From Euryarchaeota archaeon UBA181 (GTDB lineage Archaea; Thermoplasmatota; Poseidoniia; Poseidoniales; Thalassarchaeaceae), in NCBI GenBank assembly GCA_002496725.1, contig DALI01000015.1, positions 447 to 18,142 on the forward strand: a stretch of DNA of 17,696 bases. Direction: 5' to 3'. A model generated the notes under the pieces. It was given only the letters and a program-made list of their open reading frames with translations, did no database searches and was not told the origin of the DNA. The position numbers and the translations under genes were made by a program. Position 1 is the first letter of the stretch, and each line of letters opens with the position of its first letter. Below are positions 7,399 to 15,348 of this stretch, one piece after another.

Positions 7399-7511
7399 AC
7401 AAACACCAACCCAGCCTTAGGCTGAACAATCTTTCCAGTGGACGCCGATTATTGAATATGATGCTTCGAGCTTCTCGGATGTGTATTGGAATAAGCTCAA
7501 TTCAGAGGGCG
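7399..7511 (-). promoter_or_regulatory. Likely promoter region of the flavodoxin-SdhB/HdrB unit
   Basis: The 113-bp gap between the thermosome stop and the flavodoxin fusion has an AT-rich, TATA-like stretch at 7449-7460 (read on minus as CATATTCAATAA). It is followed about 25 nt downstream by a perfect inverted repeat CAGCCT-T-AGGCTG (7412-7424), 14 nt before the GTG start. The spacing would put the repeat at the transcription start, where an archaeal repressor site would be effective. This is weak positional evidence; the repeat could equally be a short mRNA hairpin near the start codon. Confidence 0.3.
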
Positions 7512-9122
7512 TTACATGTCCAATCCGTCAAAATCGCCTGGTCCACCAGGAGAAGCCCCTCTGCTAGAAATTACATCATCTATCCTTAGAATCATTACGG
7601 CTGTCTCCGATGCACTCTGGATGGCCTGTTCAACCACCCTACTGGGCTCGAGAACCCGAGACTTACTCATATCAGCAACTCCTCCCTCGTAAACATTCAC
7701 GCCATAGTGACTTTTACCTTCTGAATGTGCTTTTCTGAGGTCTATTATGGTGTTAACTGGATCCAGTCCAGCATTCTCCGAGAGAGTACGGGGAATCACT
7801 TCCAGGGCGCCGGCGAAGGCCTCTACTGCCATCTGCTCTCTGCCCCCAATTCTTTCGGCATATGACCTCAAATCTCTGCTTATAGCGGCTAAGACTGATC
7901 CACCCCCTGTGAGAACTGTGCCATCTTCATGTGCAACTGCAACAACGCCTACTGCATCATCGAATGCCCTCTTGATCTCATCGACAACGTGCTCGGTACC
8001 CCCTCTTATGAGGACAGAGACGCTCTTGGCCTCTGGACATCCCTCAATGAAAACCATGTCAGAGTCCCCTATCTTTCTCTCCTCAACATTTGCTGCATGA
8101 CCTAGATCGCTAGTGGAGAGATCGTCGATATTAGTCACGATTCTAGCACCAGTGGCCTTTGAAAGCGCTTCCATATCGCTCTTCTTGGCCCTCCTAATAG
8201 CGAAAATACCCTCTTTAGACATGTAATGCTGAGCTAGGTCGTCTATTCCCTTCTGGCAGATTATCGTATTTGCCCCTACTGACTGAAATTTCTGAACTAG
8301 GGACTTGAGATACTGCTCTTCCTCATCTAGGAACTGCGAGAGCATGTTCGGATCGGTAATCTGGATCTTGGCATCTACCTCTGTCTTCTTGACTTCAATA
8401 GCTGAGTTAATCAGGGCTATCTTGGCATCAGAAACGGATTTTGGCATTCCGCTGTGGACTCTTTCCTTATCGAGGACGATTCCATCGACTAGGGCACTGT
8501 CCCTGATTGAACCGCCCTGCTTCTTCTGGATTTTTATATCGTCTACATCTACGACATTTGTACCGGAGTTGGACTGAGCTACCGATGTCACCGCCGCTAC
8601 GCTGATGTCCGCGAGGAAGTCTTTTACAGCACCCGCACTCTTTCCTGTGAGAGCTGTTTTTGCAACCTCCTTGAGAATCTCATCATCGACCTTCAGAGCG
8701 TGTGACTCGATAAGATCAGAAGCCTTCTCGGACGCTAATCTGAATCCCTCGCATATTACGGTTGGATGGACGTTCTGCTCGATGAGATCTTCGCTTCTCT
8801 TGAGTAGCTCCCCTGCAATAACCACGGCACTTGTTGTTCCATCATAGCAATGCTGTTCCTGGGTTTTAGCGATTTCAATGATCATCTTAGCGGCTGGATG
8901 CTCAATATCCATCTCCTTGAGGATGGTAGCGCCATCGTTGGTAATTACCACGTCCCCCATGCTATCAACTAGCATCTTGTCCATTCCCTTGGGACCTAAT
9001 GTTGACCTGACGGCATCGGCGACTGCCTTTGCGGCTGCGATATTGTTGCTCTGGGCAGACTTGCCACTAGTTCTCTCAGTTCCCTCTTTTAGTATGAAAA
9101 TTGGTTGCTGTCCACCGTACAT
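7512..9122 (-). CDS. ths: Thermosome subunit (group II chaperonin)
   Basis: ATP-driven protein-folding chaperonin subunit that forms the archaeal double ring with built-in lid. 536 residues, normal for the family. Seen: LGPKGMDKM (42-50), NDGATILKEMDIEHPAAKM (62-80), DGTTSAVVIAGELLK (94-108), DDAVGVVAVAHED (388-400) with the conserved Asp at 389, GGGSV (406-410), GLDPVNTIIDLR (452-463), a C-terminal ILRIDDVI (511-518) and a short Gly/Asp/Met tail. The motif normally written GDGTT reads YDGTT: the catalytic-loop Asp94 is kept but the preceding Gly is Tyr93, inside an altered stretch EQHCYDGTT. The ATG at 9122 is supported by AAGGAG 9 nt upstream and by the MYGGQQPIFILKEGT start. A second subunit gene is usual in archaea but is not in this window. 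Confidence 0.96.
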   Translation of the reverse strand: MYGGQQPIFILKEGTERTSGKSAQSNNIAAAKAVADAVRSTLGPKGMDKMLVDSMGDVVITNDGATILKEMDIEHPAAKMIIEIAKTQEQHCYDGTTSAVVIAGELLKRSEDLIEQNVHPTVICEGFRLASEKASDLIESHALKVDDEILKEVAKTALTGKSAGAVKDFLADISVAAVTSVAQSNSGTNVVDVDDIKIQKKQGGSIRDSALVDGIVLDKERVHSGMPKSVSDAKIALINSAIEVKKTEVDAKIQITDPNMLSQFLDEEEQYLKSLVQKFQSVGANTIICQKGIDDLAQHYMSKEGIFAIRRAKKSDMEALSKATGARIVTNIDDLSTSDLGHAANVEERKIGDSDMVFIEGCPEAKSVSVLIRGGTEHVVDEIKRAFDDAVGVVAVAHEDGTVLTGGGSVLAAISRDLRSYAERIGGREQMAVEAFAGALEVIPRTLSENAGLDPVNTIIDLRKAHSEGKSHYGVNVYEGGVADMSKSRVLEPSRVVEQAIQSASETAVMILRIDDVISSRGASPGGPGDFDGLDM

Positions 9123-9187
9123 CTGCTTTGACTCCTTATTCTCGGAGACTGCCCACCTAAGGGGGGGTCATAAGGGCTCGCACTGGA

Positions 9188-9212
9188 CTAGCGTATAGTT
9201 TTCAGCCGCTAG
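9188..9212 (-). promoter_or_regulatory. TATA-like element inside a 6-bp inverted repeat, upstream of thermosome gene
   Basis: On the minus strand the sequence reads CTAGCG, then GAAAACTATAC within the loop, then CGCTAG. GAAAACTATAC looks like an archaeal purine-rich BRE plus TATA box, placed to start transcription near 9165-9170, about 45 nt before the thermosome start. The left arm contains the TAG stop of the surface-protein gene, so the same hairpin could instead help end that transcript. Heat-shock chaperonin genes in archaea usually have their own regulated promoter, which favours the first reading, but the elements are short. Confidence 0.4.
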
Positions 9213-12200
9213 TTCTTTTGTTGATCAATCCATCTCTGCCCGTAGTGAGCCCATTGCTCCATTGTCCAGCCCTCAGGAAGTCCGGTTTCTGGTAATGGCG
9301 GGGCCTCATTTGAAGGCGTTTCTAGAACTGGCTCGGGAACGGGCTCCTCAATCTCCTCCTCCTGAGGCAGGGGCGGGGGCGGCTGTTCGAAGATTTCCTT
9401 GGAGCCGCCGTACATCGAGTTGGCTACTTCGTCGGAGGATGGGAGAGGGGGCGCAGGAGGGTGAGATGGGGCCCAATCCCCCCCTGTAACTGACATCTCA
9501 TAATCGTCAAGAGTTGAAATTTCTTCCAATGGACTGGTTGCTGACCTCATTGTCCTAAATGTGACAAGAAGAATTGCGACTATTGCGACTAATCCGGCGA
9601 TCAAGAAGAGAATATTACCTCCGAGCCATGCGGCTTCTCCAGCTGTGGGGCCGTCATCCAGAGGCACCGGCCTAAGCAGGGTAACCATTACCGTCCTCGA
9701 TATCTTATCAATATCGGAATCTACATCCAAGGTAAGTTTGAAAGTCATTGAATCTTCAGCGAGAGAATCTAGATTCTCATCGGTAACCTCCAAGGTCACG
9801 ACTATCTCCCTGGTGGTGTTAACATCCAACACGAAGTCCCTGTCTTCCTGCTCAATCCTAGCATTTACTATGTTGAAGAACAAGTCAGAGTCACGATCGA
9901 CATCGGTCCTGACTAGCTGAGCATTTGTTGGATGATCATTCTTAACTGTGAATGTGAGCTCAATATCGTTGTCCTTTTCAGAGATAGTAATGTCATTGGG
10001 AGGGAGTAGTACTATCCATCCCTGGTCCCCTACATGGAATTCAGCGGTCCCAGTACCAGAGACTGTCGGCCCGTCGGATGGCGCGCCCTTGCTGGTGGCA
10101 ATAAGTGAAATTGATCGATCGCCGAAGGCATCGTCCCCGAATGAATAGGTGACTGTGATGTTGTAAGATCCTCCGGCCGGAATGAAAGGAGTTCTCATGG
10201 CATTAGATTCGGGGACTAGGTTCATGGCTTCTGCTGACACATCTGGAAGATGTTCAAACTCTATGTAGAACGCATCATCTACGTTGCCATTATTGGTTAC
10301 CTCCCAGTTGACTGTTCTAGGTGAGTCTCCGCCCCTGAATACTTCCTCGAGCATATCAAGGTCTTCTACCTCCACGAGATGAGTCTCTGGAATTGTCAGA
10401 TATACTCTCTTAGTCTGTTCGAAAGAAGGGTTTGAGACGCTCCTTGCAATAATTTTGATCTCATAAGTCTCTGGATCTAGCCCATAGGGCATAGGTAGCA
10501 TCAGGAAGAATGTTGAATCCCCTCCAAATGGGGTGATTCCCAGAGTACGGTCAGTATTCAAGGACGCTCCAAGCCTCCAGTTTGCATCTAAGTAGAGGTC
10601 GAAGGCCTCCTCTGAGTTGCCGTTGTTCACCAGCAATACCTCAATTGACCTGAATACTCCATCCGCGGGTGCCGTATATTGGGAAACAAAGGGCATGACT
10701 TCTATGTCATATAGCACTGGCACTTCAATCTCAATCATAGGAGTGGACATGAACTGGGCGGGGGCCCTGCCACTAGCAATCAATGTGATTTGGTATATTC
10801 CTGGAGAAATTTGGCTAGGAGTAAGAATCTTTGCAAAGAGCTCCAATTCTTCGTTAATTGCCAAGTCTAGGCTCGTAATCATCTGACCTTGATCATCATA
10901 CCACTCCACATTCTCTGAACCCCAACTTGTATCGGCAAATGAGGCTCCGAGATTCCAAGTAGCAATTTGATTTCCAGTATTCTTGAATAACATCGGGATA
11001 GTGGCATTGTCCCCTGGAAGAATAGTGGCATCTGGGTATGCAAGAGTCTCCGGCTCTAGCTTGCATGAATAAGCGGCCTGTACAGAGAGGGGGATTCCTC
11101 TGACCTCAGGAAGTCCGATTGTAGCCTTTGTGGAATTAGTGGTACCATCGTTGATGTCGACATACCACATCATCTCTTGCACGATAGCCCCATCGGGAAT
11201 CGTGATATTGAACCAGACGTCAGTTGTCTCGAGGGCCCTGACAACATCAGTGACAACGAAATTATCGTGATCAACAGGGTTGTTAGAGTCTATTCTTATT
11301 GGATAGTCATACATCCATGACTTGTTGGAAACCTCCGTGTATAGCCTTAGGGTGACATCCACATAGCCGTTATTGGTTATTCTGCAATGTAGGGATTTCG
11401 ATTCTGCTGGTACGACTAGGTAAGCATTGGGCAGTGGATCATCGCAAACCGCATCAAGGGTGTATTGTGGAACTCTCTCAATAGCGAAAAGTAGGAATGA
11501 GTCTATTGCTATGCCACCTGATGCTTGAGAACTGTCAGAGTCGAATTTGAATGCTAGGTTGTACTCTCCTGTCTGATGGATTCCAGTCATGTTCCATATG
11601 CTCATTGACCAATCGTAATCAATGGGCGACAGTCCGATATCCGTGTAATTGTATGACTCGACAGAAGAAGCGGCATCCGCCTCAATACTAACAGTGTCCC
11701 CATTGGCCATCTGCCCCCATGCATTGGTTACTAGTTGCATGGAAAGATAGTCGAAACCACGTAAATTCATCTTGCAGAACCTCGAGCCGTACTGTTCGCT
11801 CAGAGAGAGATCTTGGATACCGTACCCTAATCCATGCCCAGGATCATCGCAGTTCTCGAAAGGCGTGAACCACCCCCACCAGAGCCTATCATGCCTGTTA
11901 CTGGCATAGTCGGAATCTTCTCTTGCTACCCTCCAGTGTTTTTCGCCCTCTGCTGAATCATCGGAATCGATCATCCTCCAATGCCCATAAGTGTCGGGAC
12001 TGGAGGATAGGGAGCCATCTGCCTCATATCCACCACCAACCCATATTGGCTCATTGGCATATGGGACGTTTGGGCAATCGTTTATCCCATCGCCATCGGT
12101 ATCTCCGCAGAATCCATTGTCCATCGAATCTTGCCAGATAGCTACTGGCATCAGCCTCAATAAGTCGTTATTGTCCTGGCTATCATCAGCCAGACCTCCA

Positions 12201-12670
12201 TCGACCATCCCCAACAGTCTGATGCCACCGGTGAGATAGCCCTGATCGTCAAGTACACTATGAGACATATTCGGAATCCATGTGATCTGCTGAACGACAG
12301 ACTGCTGTCCGGACAGGGTCATGTTTGAAGTGAATTCATCGATCATGAACCCCACAGGATGCCATATCTGCAGGGACGCATCGGCGTACGCCGGCTGACT
12401 TGAGGTGCCAGCCTGAGTAAATGTGACTTCAATTTGGATCTCTTGCCCCTTGATTACATATTCAACAATACTACCATCTGGCTGACTCCACATCTTTGAT
12501 TGGGAGGAGCCGGTTCCAAACTCTATCGAAGTTACCTCGAAGTCTATCAGAGACCTCGCCTGTACGGATGAGTCATCATCTACTTCAAGCTGGTTTATAC
12601 CTCCAAAAACAGGAGCCAGTGCCGTCACTAGAAGGAGAGAACAGAGTAGCAGAGGAGATACGACACGCAT
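9209..12670 (-). CDS. Large secreted surface protein with C-terminal membrane anchor and cytoplasmic tail
   Basis: A 1153-residue cell-surface protein. Residues 1-23 are a Sec signal peptide (hydrophobic core SPLLLCSLLLVTALAPVFG). The exported part starts with a beta-rich region and a calcium-binding-like DTDGDGINDCP, then a Trp-rich region (about 200-400) that looks like a lectin or jelly-roll fold, then repeated Ig-like modules whose strands carry ITNNGYVDV, FKNTGNQ, LVNNGNSEEAFDLYL, VTNNGNVDDAFYIEF and VKNDHPTN, as in CARDB/NEW3-type adhesion repeats. Many N-x-S/T sites suggest glycosylation. A membrane helix lies at about 1017-1038, followed by a cytoplasmic tail of about 115 residues with proline/glutamate runs, ending in LPEGWTMEQWAHYGQRW (1131-1147). 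Function is unknown; adhesion, polymer binding or envelope structure are plausible. It is followed 86 bp later by the thermosome gene. Confidence 0.88.
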   Translation of the reverse strand: MRVVSPLLLCSLLLVTALAPVFGGINQLEVDDDSSVQARSLIDFEVTSIEFGTGSSQSKMWSQPDGSIVEYVIKGQEIQIEVTFTQAGTSSQPAYADASLQIWHPVGFMIDEFTSNMTLSGQQSVVQQITWIPNMSHSVLDDQGYLTGGIRLLGMVDGGLADDSQDNNDLLRLMPVAIWQDSMDNGFCGDTDGDGINDCPNVPYANEPIWVGGGYEADGSLSSSPDTYGHWRMIDSDDSAEGEKHWRVAREDSDYASNRHDRLWWGWFTPFENCDDPGHGLGYGIQDLSLSEQYGSRFCKMNLRGFDYLSMQLVTNAWGQMANGDTVSIEADAASSVESYNYTDIGLSPIDYDWSMSIWNMTGIHQTGEYNLAFKFDSDSSQASGGIAIDSFLLFAIERVPQYTLDAVCDDPLPNAYLVVPAESKSLHCRITNNGYVDVTLRLYTEVSNKSWMYDYPIRIDSNNPVDHDNFVVTDVVRALETTDVWFNITIPDGAIVQEMMWYVDINDGTTNSTKATIGLPEVRGIPLSVQAAYSCKLEPETLAYPDATILPGDNATIPMLFKNTGNQIATWNLGASFADTSWGSENVEWYDDQGQMITSLDLAINEELELFAKILTPSQISPGIYQITLIASGRAPAQFMSTPMIEIEVPVLYDIEVMPFVSQYTAPADGVFRSIEVLLVNNGNSEEAFDLYLDANWRLGASLNTDRTLGITPFGGDSTFFLMLPMPYGLDPETYEIKIIARSVSNPSFEQTKRVYLTIPETHLVEVEDLDMLEEVFRGGDSPRTVNWEVTNNGNVDDAFYIEFEHLPDVSAEAMNLVPESNAMRTPFIPAGGSYNITVTYSFGDDAFGDRSISLIATSKGAPSDGPTVSGTGTAEFHVGDQGWIVLLPPNDITISEKDNDIELTFTVKNDHPTNAQLVRTDVDRDSDLFFNIVNARIEQEDRDFVLDVNTTREIVVTLEVTDENLDSLAEDSMTFKLTLDVDSDIDKISRTVMVTLLRPVPLDDGPTAGEAAWLGGNILFLIAGLVAIVAILLVTFRTMRSATSPLEEISTLDDYEMSVTGGDWAPSHPPAPPLPSSDEVANSMYGGSKEIFEQPPPPLPQEEEIEEPVPEPVLETPSNEAPPLPETGLPEGWTMEQWAHYGQRWIDQQKN

Positions 12671-12830
12671 ACTAACACAATTTGGGGCTGAACTACATGT
12701 ATGAAGGTTGGGACATTGCGTTCGATGGTGTATTAAACCGAGTTGGGCTCAATCAATTAGGTAGAATAAGCCAATACAAACAGTGCTAAGTTAGTGAAGA
12801 GCTTATGGTTGTACCCTCACGCGTTGATTC
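12671..12830. promoter_or_regulatory. Divergent promoter region between surface protein and membrane protein genes
   Basis: A 160-bp AT-rich gap between two divergent starts, so both promoters should be here. No clear ribosome binding site precedes either ATG, which fits short or leaderless transcripts. Weak TATA-like sequences are CTTATGGT near 12803 for the plus-strand gene and CATACATGTA near 12697 for the minus-strand gene. I see no RNA gene or strong repeat. Confidence 0.35.
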
Positions 12831-13928
12831 ATGAGCGAGGATGAGTCACTGAAGAATAGGTTGACTCTTTCAGTTCTCATCCTCTTACAGGTAACCCTAA
12901 TACCTATTTTTGGTTTCTCCACAAGATATCTGCTAGAGATAGATAGAGAAAGTTTCTCCGTTACTGTGAAGACCAATCTGATAGAATGGATAGTTGTTTC
13001 AGGTGTCTTGTACGGGATGTTCTCGCTTTTCCTCGCTCTGGCTTTGGGTGGTTTCCGGCCGCATTTTGTCATAAACAAGGGGGGCCTCGCATCATTCCTC
13101 GGACTTAGGACGAGGAGGGGCGATCCTGAGCTGGTGGATAGGTCCAGGCTCGCAGTGAATTCCAGTCCCTATGGGGGGATGGCGAGATTAGTCGATAAGC
13201 GAGTCTCGGGCGATGGTTATGACCTGATAGCTGTACATGGCGGATTACAGCTGATTGCAGTCCCCTTGCAGGTAGTTTTGATTGCAGTCCCCCTAGCGAT
13301 AATCGAGGGTTTTCCCAGCTCATTGATCAAACCGGGTACTGCCTTTCAACTTGGAATGGCAGGATATCTGGCCTCACTGTGGCTGGCAATGAGAATACAG
13401 CCTATGATTTCTAGGCATCTCGTCGGAATTGCGTCTATGCTTAGGACGGTCATATGGAGATTCTCGATTTTCTCATGGGTATTGCCCATAGTTATTTTCT
13501 GGTATACTGCGAGATTGCTCCTAGAGGCATCACTGGGCTGGCTGGACTTGGATTACACGGATTGGAGTGAGTTACAGATAGACGCAATGGTACTGAATAT
13601 GCTGTCCCCTGATGCTGAGGTGCCAAAAAGTGCCGTGATAGATTTCTTGATAGCGATCTCTGTCCTACCTCTTGCTACATTCACTTCAATATCTGTTCTC
13701 GGAGGGTCTAATGGCATTCCTGAATGGATGCTCCAACCTGAAGATCGCCTGGAGAGTTTACAGGTTGATGCTTTGGAAGCCCCAAGGGATATTGAGGAGA
13801 CTCCCTCATTACTAGAGCTTGGCATTTCTGAGGTATTGGGGGACACGGACACAGAGGAAGAGGTTGGCTCCGAAGGGGGCATGATTGACCTGCCTTTCGA
13901 GCTATTCAGCAGAGAGAGGGAGGATTAG
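12831..13928 (+). CDS. Six-helix membrane protein of unknown function
   Basis: 365 residues, family not recognised. Hydrophobic segments long enough to cross the membrane lie at about 11-30, 50-74, 138-160, 170-190, 208-232 and 268-290. A soluble stretch of about 60 residues with many Arg and Gly (75-135) lies between helices 2 and 3, and an acidic tail (about 300-365) follows helix 6. By the positive-inside rule the Arg-rich segment (RTRRGDPELVDRSR) and both termini should face the cytoplasm. Helix 3 contains a duplicated LIAVPL, encoded by a 14-bp direct repeat at 13252-13265 and 13279-13292. The start has no ribosome binding site, so a leaderless transcript is possible. The 3' end overlaps the convergent small membrane protein gene by 27 bp. 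It is the only plus-strand gene between 4881 and the right edge. Confidence 0.8.
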   Translation: MSEDESLKNRLTLSVLILLQVTLIPIFGFSTRYLLEIDRESFSVTVKTNLIEWIVVSGVLYGMFSLFLALALGGFRPHFVINKGGLASFLGLRTRRGDPELVDRSRLAVNSSPYGGMARLVDKRVSGDGYDLIAVHGGLQLIAVPLQVVLIAVPLAIIEGFPSSLIKPGTAFQLGMAGYLASLWLAMRIQPMISRHLVGIASMLRTVIWRFSIFSWVLPIVIFWYTARLLLEASLGWLDLDYTDWSELQIDAMVLNMLSPDAEVPKSAVIDFLIAISVLPLATFTSISVLGGSNGIPEWMLQPEDRLESLQVDALEAPRDIEETPSLLELGISEVLGDTDTEEEVGSEGGMIDLPFELFSRERED

Positions 13929-14159
13929 ATCTGAGATTGCGTTCAGTAAGAACCATCCAGAACCAATAATCATACCGAAGAATAGTGAATTCGGGCCCGA
14001 AGTCCATAACTGAATTCCTGCGAAGGAGAGCATTAGGCCGGAGAGCACCTCCCCAGAAACTGGGCCACTGGAGCTTGCAAGCGAGAGGACATACCAAGAT
14101 ACACCAATGGAAATGATGAGAATGACTAGTGAGAGCAAATAGATCCCCTCAATCTCCAC
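13902..14159 (-). CDS. Small three-helix membrane protein
   Basis: 85 residues with GTG start at 14159, almost entirely hydrophobic: likely membrane segments at 6-28, 36-54 and 57-80. The start lies 11 bp inside the 3' end of the upstream aminotransferase gene, a coupling arrangement typical of real co-transcribed genes, and the hydrophobic pattern is far from random. Against it: no strong ribosome binding site, a GTG start, and a 27-bp overlap with the convergent membrane protein gene. No family recognised. It may assist the neighbouring six-helix protein, but only proximity suggests that. Confidence 0.55.
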   Translation of the reverse strand: MEIEGIYLLSLVILIISIGVSWYVLSLASSSGPVSGEVLSGLMLSFAGIQLWTSGPNSLFFGMIIGSGWFLLNAISDLILPLSAE

Positions 14160-15297
14160 GTAACTCTGCTAGGACCTTCTCAACCCTATCCATACCTCTG
14201 GAAATATCTTCTCTAGAAATGGTGTATGCGAACCTCAAGTGGCCTTCTCCCGCTGAGCCGAATGCCGTCCCAGGAGAGCATAGTACCCCGCCTTCCAAGA
14301 GAGACATAGCAATCTGCTCGCTTGACATACCTGGAACATCTACCTTAGGGAACACGTAGAAGGCCCCGGTTGGCACATGGCATGAAACACCTGGCATGGC
14401 ATTCAATCTCCCACAAATCAGATCTCTGCGGTCCTTGAACTCCTTGCACATTGACTCTGGGTAGTCGGGAGCTTTCTCCAGAGCTTCGAGAACTGCATGT
14501 TGCATGGCATCATTACTACAGGCCGTGACGTAGTACTGCATTTTTGTGAGTTGCGACATAGCTTCTCGATCGGGAGACAGAAGATATCCGATTCTCCAGC
14601 CAGTCATTGCGAATGTCTTTGAGAATGACTGGACCATAATCACCTTGTCATATCCAGCTCCAATGAAAGAAACGTGAGGAGCGTCATAGACTATCCTATC
14701 ATAAACCTCGTCTGTGATTATCCAGAGGTCATTTCTCTTGGCAAAGTCAACTAATTCGTCCCTCTGCTGAGGGTTGACATTACCTCCCGTTGGATTACTG
14801 GGGAAGTTGTATAATATGGCCACAGTAGAGTCGTTAACCCTCTCTTCCAAGTCACTTATAGTTGGTACAAATCCATTCTCAAACTTACAAGGATACAGAT
14901 TCGGAGAACCCCCGCATATCTCTACATCAGGCGGATAAAGAGGAAAATAAGGCTCGGGAATTAAGACATTGTCACCTGGATTAACGAGTGCTAAGAATAT
15001 ATCCAGAAGGCCATTTGTTCCACTCATAGTGATGCAGATATTGGACTCGTCAAGATCGGGCACAAGGTGTTGCCACAGTGTCGCTATCTTGGCTCTCAGA
15101 TCCGGGTGTCCAGCAGTAGTGGTATACTTATTCCTGCCATCCCTCATGGCCTTGCTGAAAGCCTCTACAGCAAGTTTTGGGGGCTGGAAGTCTGGCTCTC
15201 CCAGGCCAAACTGAATGGCGTCATCCCCAGCCATATCGAACATGCGCCTGACCCCAGTGGGCCGAATGCTATTCGCCCGGTCGGAGAAGCGCACCAT
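14149..15297 (-). CDS. PLP-dependent class I/II aminotransferase
   Basis: Pyridoxal-phosphate aminotransferase of the aspartate/aromatic (fold type I) group, transferring amino groups between an amino acid and a 2-oxo acid in the cytoplasm. 382 residues, full length. Seen: N-terminal GLGEPDFQPP (31-40), substrate/PLP-region NKYTTTAGHPDLR (56-68), YNFPSNPTGG (163-172) with the PLP-contacting Asn168, DEVYD (196-200) with Asp196 and Tyr199, the Schiff-base lysine Lys227 in SFSKTFAMTGWRIGY, and a C-terminal HLRFAYTIS whose Arg binds the substrate carboxylate. The start at 15297 fits the family's RLSDR..SI.P.G.R.MFD opening, with a weak AAGGG 5 nt upstream. Substrate cannot be fixed from sequence; aspartate or alanine/aromatic amino acids are typical. 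Confidence 0.93.
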   Translation of the reverse strand: MVRFSDRANSIRPTGVRRMFDMAGDDAIQFGLGEPDFQPPKLAVEAFSKAMRDGRNKYTTTAGHPDLRAKIATLWQHLVPDLDESNICITMSGTNGLLDIFLALVNPGDNVLIPEPYFPLYPPDVEICGGSPNLYPCKFENGFVPTISDLEERVNDSTVAILYNFPSNPTGGNVNPQQRDELVDFAKRNDLWIITDEVYDRIVYDAPHVSFIGAGYDKVIMVQSFSKTFAMTGWRIGYLLSPDREAMSQLTKMQYYVTACSNDAMQHAVLEALEKAPDYPESMCKEFKDRRDLICGRLNAMPGVSCHVPTGAFYVFPKVDVPGMSSEQIAMSLLEGGVLCSPGTAFGSAGEGHLRFAYTISREDISRGMDRVEKVLAELRGD

Positions 15298-15348
15298 GTG
15301 CCCTTGAGAAGAGGCCTAGGATTTGAACAAGGCGGGTGAATGCCCTCT

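Noticed and set aside
9262..9489. 75-residue plus-strand frame in the surface-protein tail
   Set aside because: Antisense to the proline/glutamate-rich cytoplasmic tail; its Pro/Arg/Gly composition is a by-product of that coding bias.
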